From NCBI GenBank assembly GCA_023394415.1, contig JAEXAR010000040.1, positions 83,153 through 147,152 on the forward strand: DNA of 64,000 bases, given 5' to 3'. A program made the translations under genes and the position numbers. This stretch comes from Bacteroidota bacterium. GTDB lineage: Bacteria; Bacteroidota; Bacteroidia; Flavobacteriales; Weeksellaceae. The notes beneath the pieces are model-generated. The model was not told where the DNA came from. It saw only the letters and a program-made list of their open reading frames with translations, and ran no database searches. Positions 24,363 to 32,631 of this stretch are shown piece after piece. Each line of letters begins with the position of its first letter. Within the stretch, counting starts at the first letter, position 1.

Positions 24363-25904
24363 ATGAAAATAAAACTGTCATTACTCTTTATTCTTTTCTC
24401 TTTCTTGTCTTTTGCGCAGGTTGACGAAAAAAAACTCGACGAACTGGTTCAGAATACCTTAAAAACGTTTGATGTACCGGGAATGTCTGTTGGTATCATC
24501 AAAGACGGGAAAATTCTTTATTCCAAAGGACATGGCGTTGCATCTTTAGCAACAAAAAAAACCATGGAGGAAAATACTTTGGTGGGAATTGCTTCCAATT
24601 CAAAAGGTTTTACAGCAACAGCTTTAGCCATTTTGGCGGACGAAGGTAAACTGAATTGGGATGATAAAGTGACGAAATTTATTCCTGAATTTCAGATGTA
24701 TGATCCATATGTAACACAGGAAATCACCATTAAGGACTTAATCACTCACAGATCAGGGCTTGGTCTTGGGCAAGGCGATTTGATGTTTTTTCCGGAAGGT
24801 GGAACTTTAACGGTGAAAGATATTGTACACAACGTAAGATATTTAAAGCCAGAAAATTCTTTCAGAAATAAACTGGATTACAACAACATTATGTTTATTG
24901 TTGCAGGAGAGGTGATTACAAGAATTTCAGGTTTGAGTTGGGCTGAATTTATCGAGCAGAAAATAATGAAACCTATAGGAATGACACAGAGTTTTGGAAG
25001 CTATAACCGTGCAAAAAGTGTCGTAAACAAAATAGATGCACACGCTCCGGTAGATGGAAAAGCAATCCAAGTCCCTCACGACTGGAACGAAACGGCCAAT
25101 GCAGCAGGCGGAATTATGAGTAATATTCCTGATATGTTGATTTGGGCAGACTTTCTGATGAATGGTTTCACGACGAAAGATGGTAAGAAATTGGTTTCAG
25201 ATAAGCAGATTGCACAATTATGGCAGATACAGCAGCCTTCTACAATGGCACTGAAAAATCCTTATGACACCCAAAATTATGGTTATGGCTTAGGCTGGTT
25301 TATTAGTGATGTAAAAGGGCATAAACAAATTCAGCATACTGGCGGATTAATTGGAACTGTAACACAATTTACCCTGATTCCTGATATGAAACTTGGGATT
25401 GTAGTACTTACCAATCAACAAAGCGGTGCCGCTTTTAACACGATTACCAACACTGTGAAAGATTCTTATCTTGGTATTGCCGACAGAAATTGGTTGAAAA
25501 CGTATGGTGAAAGAATGGCGAAAGTAAATGCCGACTTCGAAAAAGGGAAAAAAGAGATTTTTGCAAAAGCAGAAGCCTTTAAAAAATCAAAATTATGTAC
25601 GGTGAAACCGGAACAAATTACCGGAACCTATACCGATCCTTGGTTTGGTGATGTTGAAGTATCTCAAAACGGGAACACTTACAGAATTGTGAGCAAAACC
25701 TCACCTAGATTAAAAGGAGAGTTAATTCCTTATTCATCCAATACCTTTATCGCAAAATGGGATGACAGAAGTTACGACGCTGATGCTTTTGTAATGTTTA
25801 ATTATGATGAAAATGGTAAAGCACAGGCTGCTAAAATGAAGCCGATCTCAAATATTACCGATTTTTCTTTCGATTTCGAAGATTTAGATTTAAAGAGAAA
25901 ATAG
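24363..25904 (+). CDS. Serine hydrolase, class C beta-lactamase family with DUF3471
   Basis: 513 residues with signal peptide (MKIKLSLLFILFSFLSFAQ). The catalytic set of penicillin-recognising serine hydrolases is complete: Ser78-x-x-Lys81 in ASNSKGFTA, Tyr173-Asn-Asn in LDYNNIMF and His325-Thr-Gly-Gly in QHTGGLIG. From about residue 415 a C-terminal DUF3471 beta domain follows (ITGTYTDPWFGDVEVSQ, then FIAKWDDRSY). Probable substrates are D-Ala-containing peptides or esters rather than beta-lactams, since DUF3471 members are usually not antibiotic-resistance enzymes. Located in the periplasm; a terminator follows. Confidence 0.92.
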   Translation: MKIKLSLLFILFSFLSFAQVDEKKLDELVQNTLKTFDVPGMSVGIIKDGKILYSKGHGVASLATKKTMEENTLVGIASNSKGFTATALAILADEGKLNWDDKVTKFIPEFQMYDPYVTQEITIKDLITHRSGLGLGQGDLMFFPEGGTLTVKDIVHNVRYLKPENSFRNKLDYNNIMFIVAGEVITRISGLSWAEFIEQKIMKPIGMTQSFGSYNRAKSVVNKIDAHAPVDGKAIQVPHDWNETANAAGGIMSNIPDMLIWADFLMNGFTTKDGKKLVSDKQIAQLWQIQQPSTMALKNPYDTQNYGYGLGWFISDVKGHKQIQHTGGLIGTVTQFTLIPDMKLGIVVLTNQQSGAAFNTITNTVKDSYLGIADRNWLKTYGERMAKVNADFEKGKKEIFAKAEAFKKSKLCTVKPEQITGTYTDPWFGDVEVSQNGNTYRIVSKTSPRLKGELIPYSSNTFIAKWDDRSYDADAFVMFNYDENGKAQAAKMKPISNITDFSFDFEDLDLKRK

Positions 25905-25968
25905 CTTCCAAAGATTGCATAAATCATTCAAATTTTACCAAAAACAGGTGTCAGTATTTTAATTACGA

Positions 25969-26010
25969 TGTCAGTTCGAGTAGAAATTTAAAACAATTCG
26001 TATCGAGAAC
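25969..26010. repeat. TGTCAGTTCGAG ... CGTATCGAGAAC element
   Basis: TGTCAGTTCGAG at 25969-25980 and CGTATCGAGAAC at 25999-26010 bracket an AT-rich middle. I recall sequences of this shape in spacers of many flavobacterial genomes; this was not checked by search. It lies between the serine hydrolase stop and its terminator. Confidence 0.45.
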
Positions 26011-26026
26011 TCTTTTATATAGTGGG

Positions 26027-26055
26027 AAAAACTTCAGCGAAGGCTGAAGTTTTTT
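26027..26055 (+). terminator. Terminator after the serine hydrolase gene
   Basis: An 11-bp stem (26027-26037 with 26044-26054), loop CGAAGG and a T-run of six. It lies 120 nt after the stop at 25904, so the transcript would include the TGTCAGTTCGAG element. Confidence 0.85.
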
Positions 26056-26057
26056 AT

Positions 26058-26146
26058 AAATCTGTGTAAATCTGTGTAATCTGTACAAATAATGGTTGAG
26101 GTGTCCCCTGAAAAAAAATCCGTGCAAATCTGCGTAAACTGCGGGA
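26058..26146. repeat. Iterated ATCTGTGTAAATCTGTG words
   Basis: Two blocks, 26058-26086 and 26119-26146, are diverged copies of the same phrase (AAATCTGTGTAAATCTGTG and AATCCGTGCAAATCTGCG). No coding capacity. Phrases of this kind occur in spacers of many unrelated bacteria as far as I remember. Confidence 0.6.
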
Positions 26147-26154
26147 AAACCAAG

Positions 26155-26637
26155 TCACAAAACTTCCTTCGGAACAAAAAAATGTTTCAGAGCCTTATCA
26201 GCACCTTCAAACTGTGACCATTCATCACAATCAATTTCAAAAACTGCAACTCCACAAGTCGGAAATTCAATGATTTCTGTAGTGAGTGAAGTTGCAAACT
26301 GCGAAATGGTTGGATTATGAGAAAAAAGAGCCGCCGAAGAAAATTCATCATCAATTCTCACAATTGTATTGGTGAAGTCTTCCATGAGTGGCTCATACAA
26401 ATCTTCCGTTTTTTTTATGTTAGAATTGCCAAAAGTTTCTGCAAAATAACGGCAGGTCGTTAATGCTCTTTTTGCTGTACTTGAGATAAAATAATCAATA
26501 TTGAAACCGTTTTCCAAGAGGTATTTTGCCATTCTTGGTGCATTGTGGTGTCCGCGTTCATTAAGAGGTCGGTCAAAATAGGGCACATCATGTGTCCAGT
26601 CGCTTTTGGCGTGGCGCACCAAATAAAGTGTTTTCAC
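26155..26637 (-). CDS. sixA: SixA-type histidine phosphatase
   Basis: 160 residues, a short one-domain member of the histidine phosphatase superfamily. The phosphate-binding motif is LVRHAKSDW (Arg-His at residues 7-8), with FDRPLNERGHHNAPRMA next and the second catalytic His in LFSHNPTIS. SixA in E. coli dephosphorylates phosphohistidine in the nitrogen phosphotransferase system; no PTS genes are nearby, so the substrate here is uncertain. Monocistronic, convergent to the serine hydrolase. Confidence 0.87.
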   Translation of the reverse strand: MKTLYLVRHAKSDWTHDVPYFDRPLNERGHHNAPRMAKYLLENGFNIDYFISSTAKRALTTCRYFAETFGNSNIKKTEDLYEPLMEDFTNTIVRIDDEFSSAALFSHNPTISQFATSLTTEIIEFPTCGVAVFEIDCDEWSQFEGADKALKHFFVPKEVL

Positions 26638-26747
26638 TTAAGTTTGTTTAAAATGGAAAAACTAAATTATTAAAAAAAATGATTGCTGCAAGACATATTA
26701 TTAATCTTTACATTTTTTAAAAGATTAAAAGGTTCTTCAAAAATTAT

Positions 26748-26755
26748 TAAATTTG
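26748..26755 (+). promoter_or_regulatory. -7 box of ruvX, leaderless start
   Basis: TAAATTTG, an exact TAnnTTTG. Its last three bases form the TTG (26753) that a start finder might take as the start codon. The real ATG at 26762 lies 6 nt after the box, so the transcript probably begins at or beside the ATG. Confidence 0.6.
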
Positions 26756-26761
26756 CAAACT

Positions 26762-27178
26762 ATGGGACAGATTATGGCAATTGATTATGGGAAAAAGCGT
26801 ATAGGCGTTGCCGTAACCGATGATATGCAGATTATAGCCAGCGGTTTGGATACCGTGGAAACCGATAAAATTTTTGTTTTTTTGAAAAAATATTTTTCAG
26901 AAAATCAAGTTGAAACCATCGTAGTAGGACTTCCCACAGATTTAAAAGGCAACCTTTCGGAAGTAGAAACGGATATTAAGAAGTTTATTGAACATCTGAA
27001 TCGGGAATTTCCGAACATTTTGGTTGAAAGACTGGATGAAAGATTTACTTCTAAAATAGCTTCTATGTTTATCAGCCAAAGTGGCAAAAGCCGTAAGGAA
27101 CGCCAAAGCAAAGAACTTATTGATAAAGTGAGCGCCACCATAATTTTACAGAATTTTTTAGAACAGAAACAGAGATGA
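26762..27178 (+). CDS. ruvX: Putative pre-16S rRNA nuclease / RuvX (YqgF)
   Basis: 138 residues from the ATG at 26762 (MGQIMAIDYGKKRIGVAVTD). The longer reading from TTG at 26753 overlaps the promoter. The RNase H-like fold carries the catalytic Asp in AIDYG, ETIVVGLP in the middle, and LDERFTSK near the end. YqgF is needed for maturation of the 16S rRNA 5' end and has been called a Holliday-junction resolvase homologue. It overlaps the following def gene by 4 nt (ATGA), so translation is coupled. Confidence 0.93.
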   Translation: MGQIMAIDYGKKRIGVAVTDDMQIIASGLDTVETDKIFVFLKKYFSENQVETIVVGLPTDLKGNLSEVETDIKKFIEHLNREFPNILVERLDERFTSKIASMFISQSGKSRKERQSKELIDKVSATIILQNFLEQKQR

Positions 27179-27747
27179 TATTACCCATTCGCGCATTTGG
27201 CGACCCGGTTTTGAGGAAAGTAGGAAAGGATATTGATCAAAATTATCCTGAATTGCAGGAACTGATTGAAAATATGTTTGATACCATGAATGGTGCCCAT
27301 GGCATTGGTTTGGCAGCTCCACAGATTGGGCTTGATATCCGACTTTTCATTGTAGATGTTTCACCATTGGCTGATGATGAAGATTATGCAGATATTGCTA
27401 ACGAGTTGAAGGATTTTAAGAAGGTGTTCATCAATGCCAAAATTTTAGAAGAAAAAGGGGAAGAATGGAAGTTTAACGAAGGTTGCCTTTCAATTCCTGA
27501 GGTTAGGGAAGATGTGAAACGCAAGGAAACCATTGTCATCGAATATTTTGACGAAAATTTTGTAAAACATAAAGAAACTTTTTCCGATATTCGTGCCCGC
27601 GTTATTCAGCACGAATACGACCATATTGAGGGCATTCTGTTTACAGACCACCTTTCTACACTGAAGAAAAAACTGGTTAAAGGCAAGCTTCAGAAAATTA
27701 TGAAAGGCGAAGTGGATGTAAACTATAAGATGAGATACCCGAAATAA
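27175..27747 (+). CDS. def: Peptide deformylase
   Basis: 190 residues, metalloenzyme removing the formyl group from nascent proteins. All three motifs are intact: GIGLAAPQIG (motif 1), EGCLSIP with metal ligand Cys104 (motif 2) and QHEYDHIEG with ligands His146 and His150 and catalytic Glu147 (motif 3). A segment of about 15 extra residues before motif 2 (DEDYADIANELKDFK) is common in Bacteroidota. It shares ATGA with ruvX, giving a translation-linked pair. Confidence 0.96.
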   Translation: MILPIRAFGDPVLRKVGKDIDQNYPELQELIENMFDTMNGAHGIGLAAPQIGLDIRLFIVDVSPLADDEDYADIANELKDFKKVFINAKILEEKGEEWKFNEGCLSIPEVREDVKRKETIVIEYFDENFVKHKETFSDIRARVIQHEYDHIEGILFTDHLSTLKKKLVKGKLQKIMKGEVDVNYKMRYPK

Positions 27748-27756
27748 ATTGAATTT

Positions 27757-27810
27757 GTTTCACGTTTCAGATTTTTTATAATTGAAACTTGAAACTTTAA
27801 ACTTTGAAAC
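27757..27810. repeat. GTTTCA/TGAAAC inverted words
   Basis: GTTTCACGTTTCAG (27757-27770) faces TTGAAACTTGAAAC (27782-27795, 12 of 14 complementary), followed by AAACTTTGAAAC. It belongs to the same word family as 1090-1155. There is no U-tract, and the DUF5606 gene begins 4 nt later. Confidence 0.6.
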
Positions 27811-27814
27811 AAAA

Positions 27815-28387
27815 ATGACAGATATGCAGTTAGAAAAAATTATTTCAATTTCCGGAAAACCGGGATTGTTTAAGCTGGTTTCCCAATTGAGAAACGGTTT
27901 TATTATTGAAGACGTTACCACCAAGAAAAAAGTAAGTATTGGCAACTCATCACAAGTGAGTTTGTTGGATAATATTGCGATGTTTACCTTTGATAAAGAA
28001 GTGGCTTTATTCGATGTTTTTGAAAATATTGCAAAAGAATACGATTATAAGGAAACCATCTCTCATAAATCTTCGGATGCAGAACTGAGAGCGTTTATGG
28101 AAAAAGCACTTCCTAGTTACGATACAGAAAGAGTATATGTTTCTGATATTAAGAAACTTTCTCAGTGGTACAACATTCTGCACAAAGCTGGGTATATCAC
28201 TCCTGAAAGTTTTGTAAAGGCTGAAGAAGCAGTAGCAGAAGAAACTACAACCGAAGAAAAAGCAGAAAAAAAACCTGCAGCCAAAAAAGCAGCGCCTAAA
28301 GCAGATAAACCTGCTGCTCCAAAAACGAAGACAAGTACTTCAGCAGCTAAATCTGCGCCAAAAAGTACTCACAGAAAACAAGGATAA
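27815..28387 (+). CDS. DUF5606 domain protein
   Basis: 190 residues from the ATG at 27815 (MTDMQLEKIISISGKPGLFKL); an in-frame TTG at 27782 lies inside the spacer repeat and is rejected. The first 140 residues are the conserved part (ISISGKPGLFKLVSQLRNGF, SIGNSSQVSLLDNIAMFT, DIKKLSQWYNILHKAGYI). The rest is a low-complexity Ala/Lys/Pro-rich tail (KKPAAKKAAPKADKPAA) reminiscent of histone-like or nucleic-acid-binding tails. Cytoplasmic; function unknown. Close to def, and terminated by a strong hairpin. Confidence 0.82.
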   Translation: MTDMQLEKIISISGKPGLFKLVSQLRNGFIIEDVTTKKKVSIGNSSQVSLLDNIAMFTFDKEVALFDVFENIAKEYDYKETISHKSSDAELRAFMEKALPSYDTERVYVSDIKKLSQWYNILHKAGYITPESFVKAEEAVAEETTTEEKAEKKPAAKKAAPKADKPAAPKTKTSTSAAKSAPKSTHRKQG

Positions 28388-28409
28388 TAATTCATTAATC
28401 TCTAAACAC

Positions 28410-28452
28410 AACTTTGTCAAAGTTTTAAATCTTTGACAAAGTTTTTTGTTTT
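28410..28452 (+). terminator. Terminator of the ruvX-def-DUF5606 group
   Basis: A perfect 13-bp stem (28410-28422 with 28431-28443), 8-nt loop, then TTTTGTTTT. It lies 22 nt after the DUF5606 stop. Confidence 0.9.
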
Positions 28453-28460
28453 AAAAAAGG

Positions 28461-28468
28461 TAAATTTG
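28461..28468 (+). promoter_or_regulatory. -7 box of mazG
   Basis: TAAATTTG, an exact TAnnTTTG, 17 nt upstream of the mazG ATG and just after the terminator of the previous unit. Confidence 0.5.
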
Positions 28469-28485
28469 AAGTAAGAAAATAATAT

Positions 28486-29250
28486 ATGAACACTCGCCAG
28501 GAAAAACTAGAAGCTTTCGGAAGATTACTCGATATTATGGATGATTTGCGTGAGCAATGTCCGTGGGATAAGAAGCAGACACTACAATCGTTACGTCATT
28601 TAACTCTGGAAGAAGTATATGAGCTTTCTGATGCTTTAATTGAGGAAGATTTAGAGGAAATAAAAAAGGAGTTGGGCGATGTATTGCTACATTTGGTGTT
28701 CTATGCGAAAATTGGCTCCGAAAAGGGAAGTTTTGATATGGCTGATGTTATTAATTCGTTGAATGAAAAATTGATCTTCCGCCATCCACATATTTATGGT
28801 GATGTAGAAGTGAAAGACGAAGAAGAGGTGAAACAAAACTGGGAAAAACTTAAACTGAAAGAAGGCAATAAATCCGTTTTATCAGGAGTTTCTAAAGGAA
28901 CACCAAGTATGGTAAAAGCTTACCGAATTCAAGAAAAAGTAAAAGGAATCGGCTTTGAATTTAACGATGCGGAAGATGCCTGGAAAAAAGTGAATGAAGA
29001 ACTCTCAGAATTCCATGCAGAAACCGATTTGGATAAAAAGGAAATGGAATTGGGAGATGTTTTCTTTTCGCTTATTAATTATGCAAGAATTTCAGGTATA
29101 AATCCAGATTCTGCTTTAGAAAGAACCAATCTTAAATTCATTTCACGATTTCAAAAAATGGAAAAGCTTGCCAATGAAAGAAATATGAACCTATCGGAAA
29201 TGAATTTGGAAGAAATGGATTTGCTGTGGGAGGAAGCGAAACTAAGTTGA
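28486..29250 (+). CDS. mazG: Nucleoside triphosphate pyrophosphohydrolase
   Basis: 254 residues with two MazG all-alpha domains, as in E. coli MazG. The first domain has the E-x-x-E...E-x-x-D metal motif in LEEVYELSDALIEEDLEEIK and KKELGDVLLHLVFYA. The second has KVNEELSEFHAE and MELGDVFFSLINYARI. It hydrolyses NTPs to NMP and pyrophosphate, housekeeping of the nucleotide pool. No mazEF toxin genes are nearby. Convergent to the efflux operon with no clear terminator in between. Confidence 0.94.
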   Translation: MNTRQEKLEAFGRLLDIMDDLREQCPWDKKQTLQSLRHLTLEEVYELSDALIEEDLEEIKKELGDVLLHLVFYAKIGSEKGSFDMADVINSLNEKLIFRHPHIYGDVEVKDEEEVKQNWEKLKLKEGNKSVLSGVSKGTPSMVKAYRIQEKVKGIGFEFNDAEDAWKKVNEELSEFHAETDLDKKEMELGDVFFSLINYARISGINPDSALERTNLKFISRFQKMEKLANERNMNLSEMNLEEMDLLWEEAKLS

Positions 29251-29345
29251 AATGGATGAACGCTAACAATGAAACTGCAATAGTTACAAGAAATAAATTA
29301 AACTTCGTGTAAGCACTTTCCATTTTTATTTTCAATTCTCTATAA

Positions 29346-30467
29346 TCAAGACGTTTTTCGGTATCTCAAAACCGACCAAATGATTGCCAAAGTGCCCATC
29401 GCAATAATAACAGCAAAATGCCTTGATATATCGACGATGCTGCTGTTTTTCAAAATGATAAGGCGTATTGCATCCACACCATAGGTTACGGGATTAGCGT
29501 AAGCAATAGGTTTAGCCCAATTGTTCATACTTTCAATAGGCGTAAAAAGACCGCTCATTAATATGAAAATCATCATAAAGAAAAATACAACAAACATGGC
29601 TTGCTGCTGCGTTTCGCTGTAAACAGAAACTAAAAGCCCTAAACCAAGCAATGTTATAAGGTATACCGACACAAAAAAATAGAGAAGGAGAATATTTCCC
29701 TGAATTTCGATTCCGTAAACAAAACGTGTGACCAAAAGCCCCATAGTGAAAGCAACCATGCCCAAAATCCAGAACGGAATGAGTTTTCCAAGGATGAAAT
29801 CACGTTTTTTAATGGGTGAAACGTTGATTTGCTCAATGGTTCCGATTTCTTTTTCCTGAACAATGTTGAGAGAGGTGAGATAACCACCAATAAGCGTAAT
29901 AAGAAACGCTAAAATACCTGGAACTAAAGACAAGCGGTAGTTGTAATGCTCGTTGAACCAGAATTTTGGGAGGATTTCGAGGCCGGAAATTTTCTTTGCA
30001 GTTTCAATTTGCGGCGTTAGTTTGACTTGAATCTGTTGATTAAAATCCTGTAAAATTTGTGCAATATAACTTGCTGAAAGCCCGGCTTTTGTACCATTAA
30101 TAGCATTGATGGCGAGCAAAACTTTCTCGCTGTTTTCGCGGACTAAATTTTTCTCAAAATTATTGGGAATTTCGATAATAAGGTCTGCTTTGTCGTTTTC
30201 CACTTTTTGATAGGCAGTATTGTAATTTTCGCCGTAATCTACAATTTTGAAATATCCGGAAGCCGTTATTTTCCTTATGAGTTCTCGAGAATAAGTCGAT
30301 TTATCGTGATCCACCACTGAAATCTTTACATCTTTAATTTCATAGCTTGCCGCCAACGGAAGTATTACCAGCTGTATCACTGGCATGATGAAGATAATGG
30401 CTAATATTGCAGGATTCCTAAAAATCTGCAGAAATTCTTTTCGGATGAGTATAGATAGTGTTCGCAT
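29346..30467 (-). CDS. ABC-2 efflux permease, second of two
   Basis: 373 residues from the ATG at 30467 (MRTLSILIRKEFLQIFRNPAIL); the open frame upstream to 30557 runs through spacer words and is rejected. It has an N-terminal membrane helix, a large external domain (about residues 45-170) and five C-terminal helices with the motif VQEKEIGTIEQINVSPI. Homologous to the other permease of this operon and to YhhJ/YbhR/YbhS. It is the last gene of the efflux operon, which implies a heteromeric export channel. Confidence 0.88.
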   Translation of the reverse strand: MRTLSILIRKEFLQIFRNPAILAIIFIMPVIQLVILPLAASYEIKDVKISVVDHDKSTYSRELIRKITASGYFKIVDYGENYNTAYQKVENDKADLIIEIPNNFEKNLVRENSEKVLLAINAINGTKAGLSASYIAQILQDFNQQIQVKLTPQIETAKKISGLEILPKFWFNEHYNYRLSLVPGILAFLITLIGGYLTSLNIVQEKEIGTIEQINVSPIKKRDFILGKLIPFWILGMVAFTMGLLVTRFVYGIEIQGNILLLYFFVSVYLITLLGLGLLVSVYSETQQQAMFVVFFFMMIFILMSGLFTPIESMNNWAKPIAYANPVTYGVDAIRLIILKNSSIVDISRHFAVIIAMGTLAIIWSVLRYRKTS

Positions 30468-30476
30468 TTTATTTAA

Positions 30477-30557
30477 TTGTGAGTAGAGAGTTGAAATTGA
30501 AAATTGTTTTACTAAGTTGAATTTCTCACTTTTAAATTTCAACTTTCCATTTTCCAC
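30477..30557. repeat. TTGAAATTGAAAATT / AATTTCAACTTTCCA spacer words
   Basis: The spacer between the two permease genes carries GTTGAAATTGAAAATTG facing AAATTTCAACTTTCC. Similar phrases occur at 29315-29335, 32632-32655, 33672-33704 and 34713-34730 in the same operon. Confidence 0.5.
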
Positions 30558-30559
30558 TA

Positions 30560-31654
30560 TTAAAGTCTTATTTTAAATTTTTTTACTGCCAAAATAAACA
30601 GAGCTATCGTCATACCGGTGAGTATGAGGATGTGTTTCCAGATCACTTCAAGCCCGGTTCCTTTAATCATAATATTTTTCACAATTTCGTAATACCATTT
30701 TGAGGGTAAAACATTGGCAACTACCTGTAACGGCATTGGCATATTTTCAATGGGAAACATAAACCCGCTCAACATCACGGTTGGCAGCATCGTTCCGACA
30801 AGGGAAATCAGCATGGCATTCTGTTGGGAATCGGTTAAAATCGAAATTAAAATACCTATTAACAGATTGGTGATGATGAAAATAATACTTACTAAAAATA
30901 ATAGAAACAGATTCCCTTTAATTGGTAAATCAAGCAGCGTTACACTCAAAATGATGATGGAAACCAAAATTAGCATCGACAAAATGAAATACGGAATGGC
31001 CTTTGCCAAAATAATGATGTAAGGTTTCATGGGGGATACGAGTAGCACTTCCATAGTCCCGGTTTCTTTTTCGCGAACGATGGCAATGGCCGTCATCAAT
31101 ACACAAATGATCAATAGAATCAGTGCCATAACTCCGGGAACGAAGTTTGGTGCGCCTTTCAGTTGAGGATTATAGAGCATCCTGATTTCAGGAGTTACGC
31201 CCGAGAACTGTTGTGTGGTTTGTGTGTAATGTTCCAGAATAATATTGTTCATAAAATTCAGGATTTGGTTAGCAAAGTTGATGTCGGTGCCATCGGTAAG
31301 CAATTGAAGTTGCGCTTTTTTACCTGAAATAAAATTGTCCGAAAAATCATCAGGAATCACTAATATCATTTTAATTTGACCTGATTTGAAGGCATCACGT
31401 GCTTCGTTAATAGAATTGAGATTCTTCTCAACATCAAAATATTGGTTGTAGTTGATTTTTGATATAAGTTCCGAGGAAGTTTGCGATTTATCGTGATCCA
31501 GAATGCCAATTTTAGTATTCTTAACCTCTGTACTTAAGGCAAAACCAAAGAGCAACACTTGCACAATCGGCATTCCTAAAAGGATGAGCAAAGTTCTTCT
31601 GTCACGCAAAACATGATAGAATTCTTTCCGTACAAAGGTTATTAACTGTTTCAT
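30560..31654 (-). CDS. ABC-2 efflux permease, first of two
   Basis: 364 residues. Start MKQLITFVRKEFYHVLRDRRTLLILLG. A first membrane helix, an external domain with the pattern TKIGILDHDKSQTS (shared with the other permease as VKISVVDHDKSTYS), then the C-terminal membrane group with VREKETGTMEVLLVSPM, the coupling-helix motif. The paired permeases are like YbhS and YbhR of E. coli, which export drugs or cations. Separated from the upstream ATPase by a 221-nt spacer with CACAGAG-type repeats. Confidence 0.9.
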   Translation of the reverse strand: MKQLITFVRKEFYHVLRDRRTLLILLGMPIVQVLLFGFALSTEVKNTKIGILDHDKSQTSSELISKINYNQYFDVEKNLNSINEARDAFKSGQIKMILVIPDDFSDNFISGKKAQLQLLTDGTDINFANQILNFMNNIILEHYTQTTQQFSGVTPEIRMLYNPQLKGAPNFVPGVMALILLIICVLMTAIAIVREKETGTMEVLLVSPMKPYIIILAKAIPYFILSMLILVSIIILSVTLLDLPIKGNLFLLFLVSIIFIITNLLIGILISILTDSQQNAMLISLVGTMLPTVMLSGFMFPIENMPMPLQVVANVLPSKWYYEIVKNIMIKGTGLEVIWKHILILTGMTIALFILAVKKFKIRL

Positions 31655-31875
31655 TTTATTTGTTTAACCACAGATTTCACGGAGTTTTCATTGCGTACAC
31701 TGAGGGTTTCTTTATTTTCTATTTTTAAAACACAGAGGTCACAGAGTTTTCACCGAGGCCATTGAGGTTTTTTTTTGTAATTTTTATTTCACTGAACAAG
31801 CGGAGTTTAATTTTTTGCATTGCATTTTTGTTTCAAATATTAGTGCGCTCTGTGCCTTCTCCGTGTCTCCGTGGT
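31655..31875. repeat. CACAGAG / CTCTGTG spacer repeat region
   Basis: 221 nt with no gene. AACCACAGATTTCACGGAG (31666-31684), CACAGAGGTCACAGAG (31731-31746) and, in the opposite orientation, CTCTGTGCCTTCTCCGTG (31848-31865) with CTCCGTGGTTT (31867-31877). The outer copies are inverted, so the transcript could fold. The last part merges into the codons of the upstream ATPase gene's end. Confidence 0.6.
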
Positions 31876-32631
31876 TTAATCCGCGCTTCTTTTTGCGCCA
31901 CGCGCGAGTTGATAAAACAAATCATCCATACTGTCGGTTTCAAATTGTTTTTTCAGATTTGCGGGTGTGTCCAGTGCTGCAATTTTTCCATCCACCATAA
32001 TTGAAACGCGATCACAATATTCGGCTTCGTCCATGTAATGTGTGGTAACGAATATTGTAATACCGTGGTTTGCCGCATCATAAATCATACTCCAGAATTG
32101 CCTTCTAGTTACAGGATCTACACCTCCAGTTGGTTCATCCAGAAAAACAATTTCCGGATTGTGAAATATTGCCACCGAGAAAGCCAGCTTCTGTTTCCAA
32201 CCCAAAGGAAGTTGGGAAACGAGTTTGTTTTTTTCGTTTTCTAATCCTAATTTATGAATGAGTTCAATACTTTTTTTCTTAAGTTCCTTTCTTTCGATTC
32301 CGTAAATGCCGCCGAAAAATTCTAGGTTTTCTTTCACGGTTAAATTTCCGTAAAGTGAAAATTTTTGGCTCATATAACCTATATTTTTCTTGATGTTTTC
32401 GGTGTCTTTATACACATCAAATCCTGCAACAGAAGCACTCCCCGAAGTTGGAACCGAAAGCCCACAAAACATCCTCATCGCCGTAGTTTTTCCTGCACCA
32501 TTAGCTCCAAGGAATCCGAAAATTTCTCCTTTTTTTACCTCAAAACTGATGTGATCAACAGCAGTGAAATTGCCAAATACTTTAGTAATATTCTCGGCTT
32601 TTATAGCGATATGTCTATCGGTGTTAATCAT
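31876..32631 (-). CDS. ABC efflux ATPase with degenerate signature
   Basis: 251 residues from the ATG at 32631; a TTG six bases further upstream is possible but unnecessary. Walker A GANGAGKTT, Walker B IVFLDEPTGGVDP and the switch His in VTTHYM are intact. The signature is LPLGWKQ in place of LSGGQ, as in the second half of fused YbhF/RbbA-type ATPases. It overlaps the end of the other ATPase gene by 8 nt, so the pair acts as a split heterodimer in one operon. Its last codons lie in a GC-rich repeat-like stretch. Confidence 0.9.
   Translation of the reverse strand: MINTDRHIAIKAENITKVFGNFTAVDHISFEVKKGEIFGFLGANGAGKTTAMRMFCGLSVPTSGSASVAGFDVYKDTENIKKNIGYMSQKFSLYGNLTVKENLEFFGGIYGIERKELKKKSIELIHKLGLENEKNKLVSQLPLGWKQKLAFSVAIFHNPEIVFLDEPTGGVDPVTRRQFWSMIYDAANHGITIFVTTHYMDEAEYCDRVSIMVDGKIAALDTPANLKKQFETDSMDDLFYQLARGAKRSAD

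Noticed and set aside
24229..24363. 44-codon plus-strand frame ending TAATG at the serine hydrolase start
   Set aside because: The serine hydrolase -7 box lies inside it and the translated sequence has no family resemblance, so it is probably chance.
26058..26146. Possible riboswitch or structured RNA
   Set aside because: The repeats are direct and not complementary, and they lie between convergent genes rather than upstream of one.
31666..31875. Possible CRISPR array from the repeated CACAGAG phrases
   Set aside because: Copies are diverged and partly inverted, with no regular spacer length and no cas genes.
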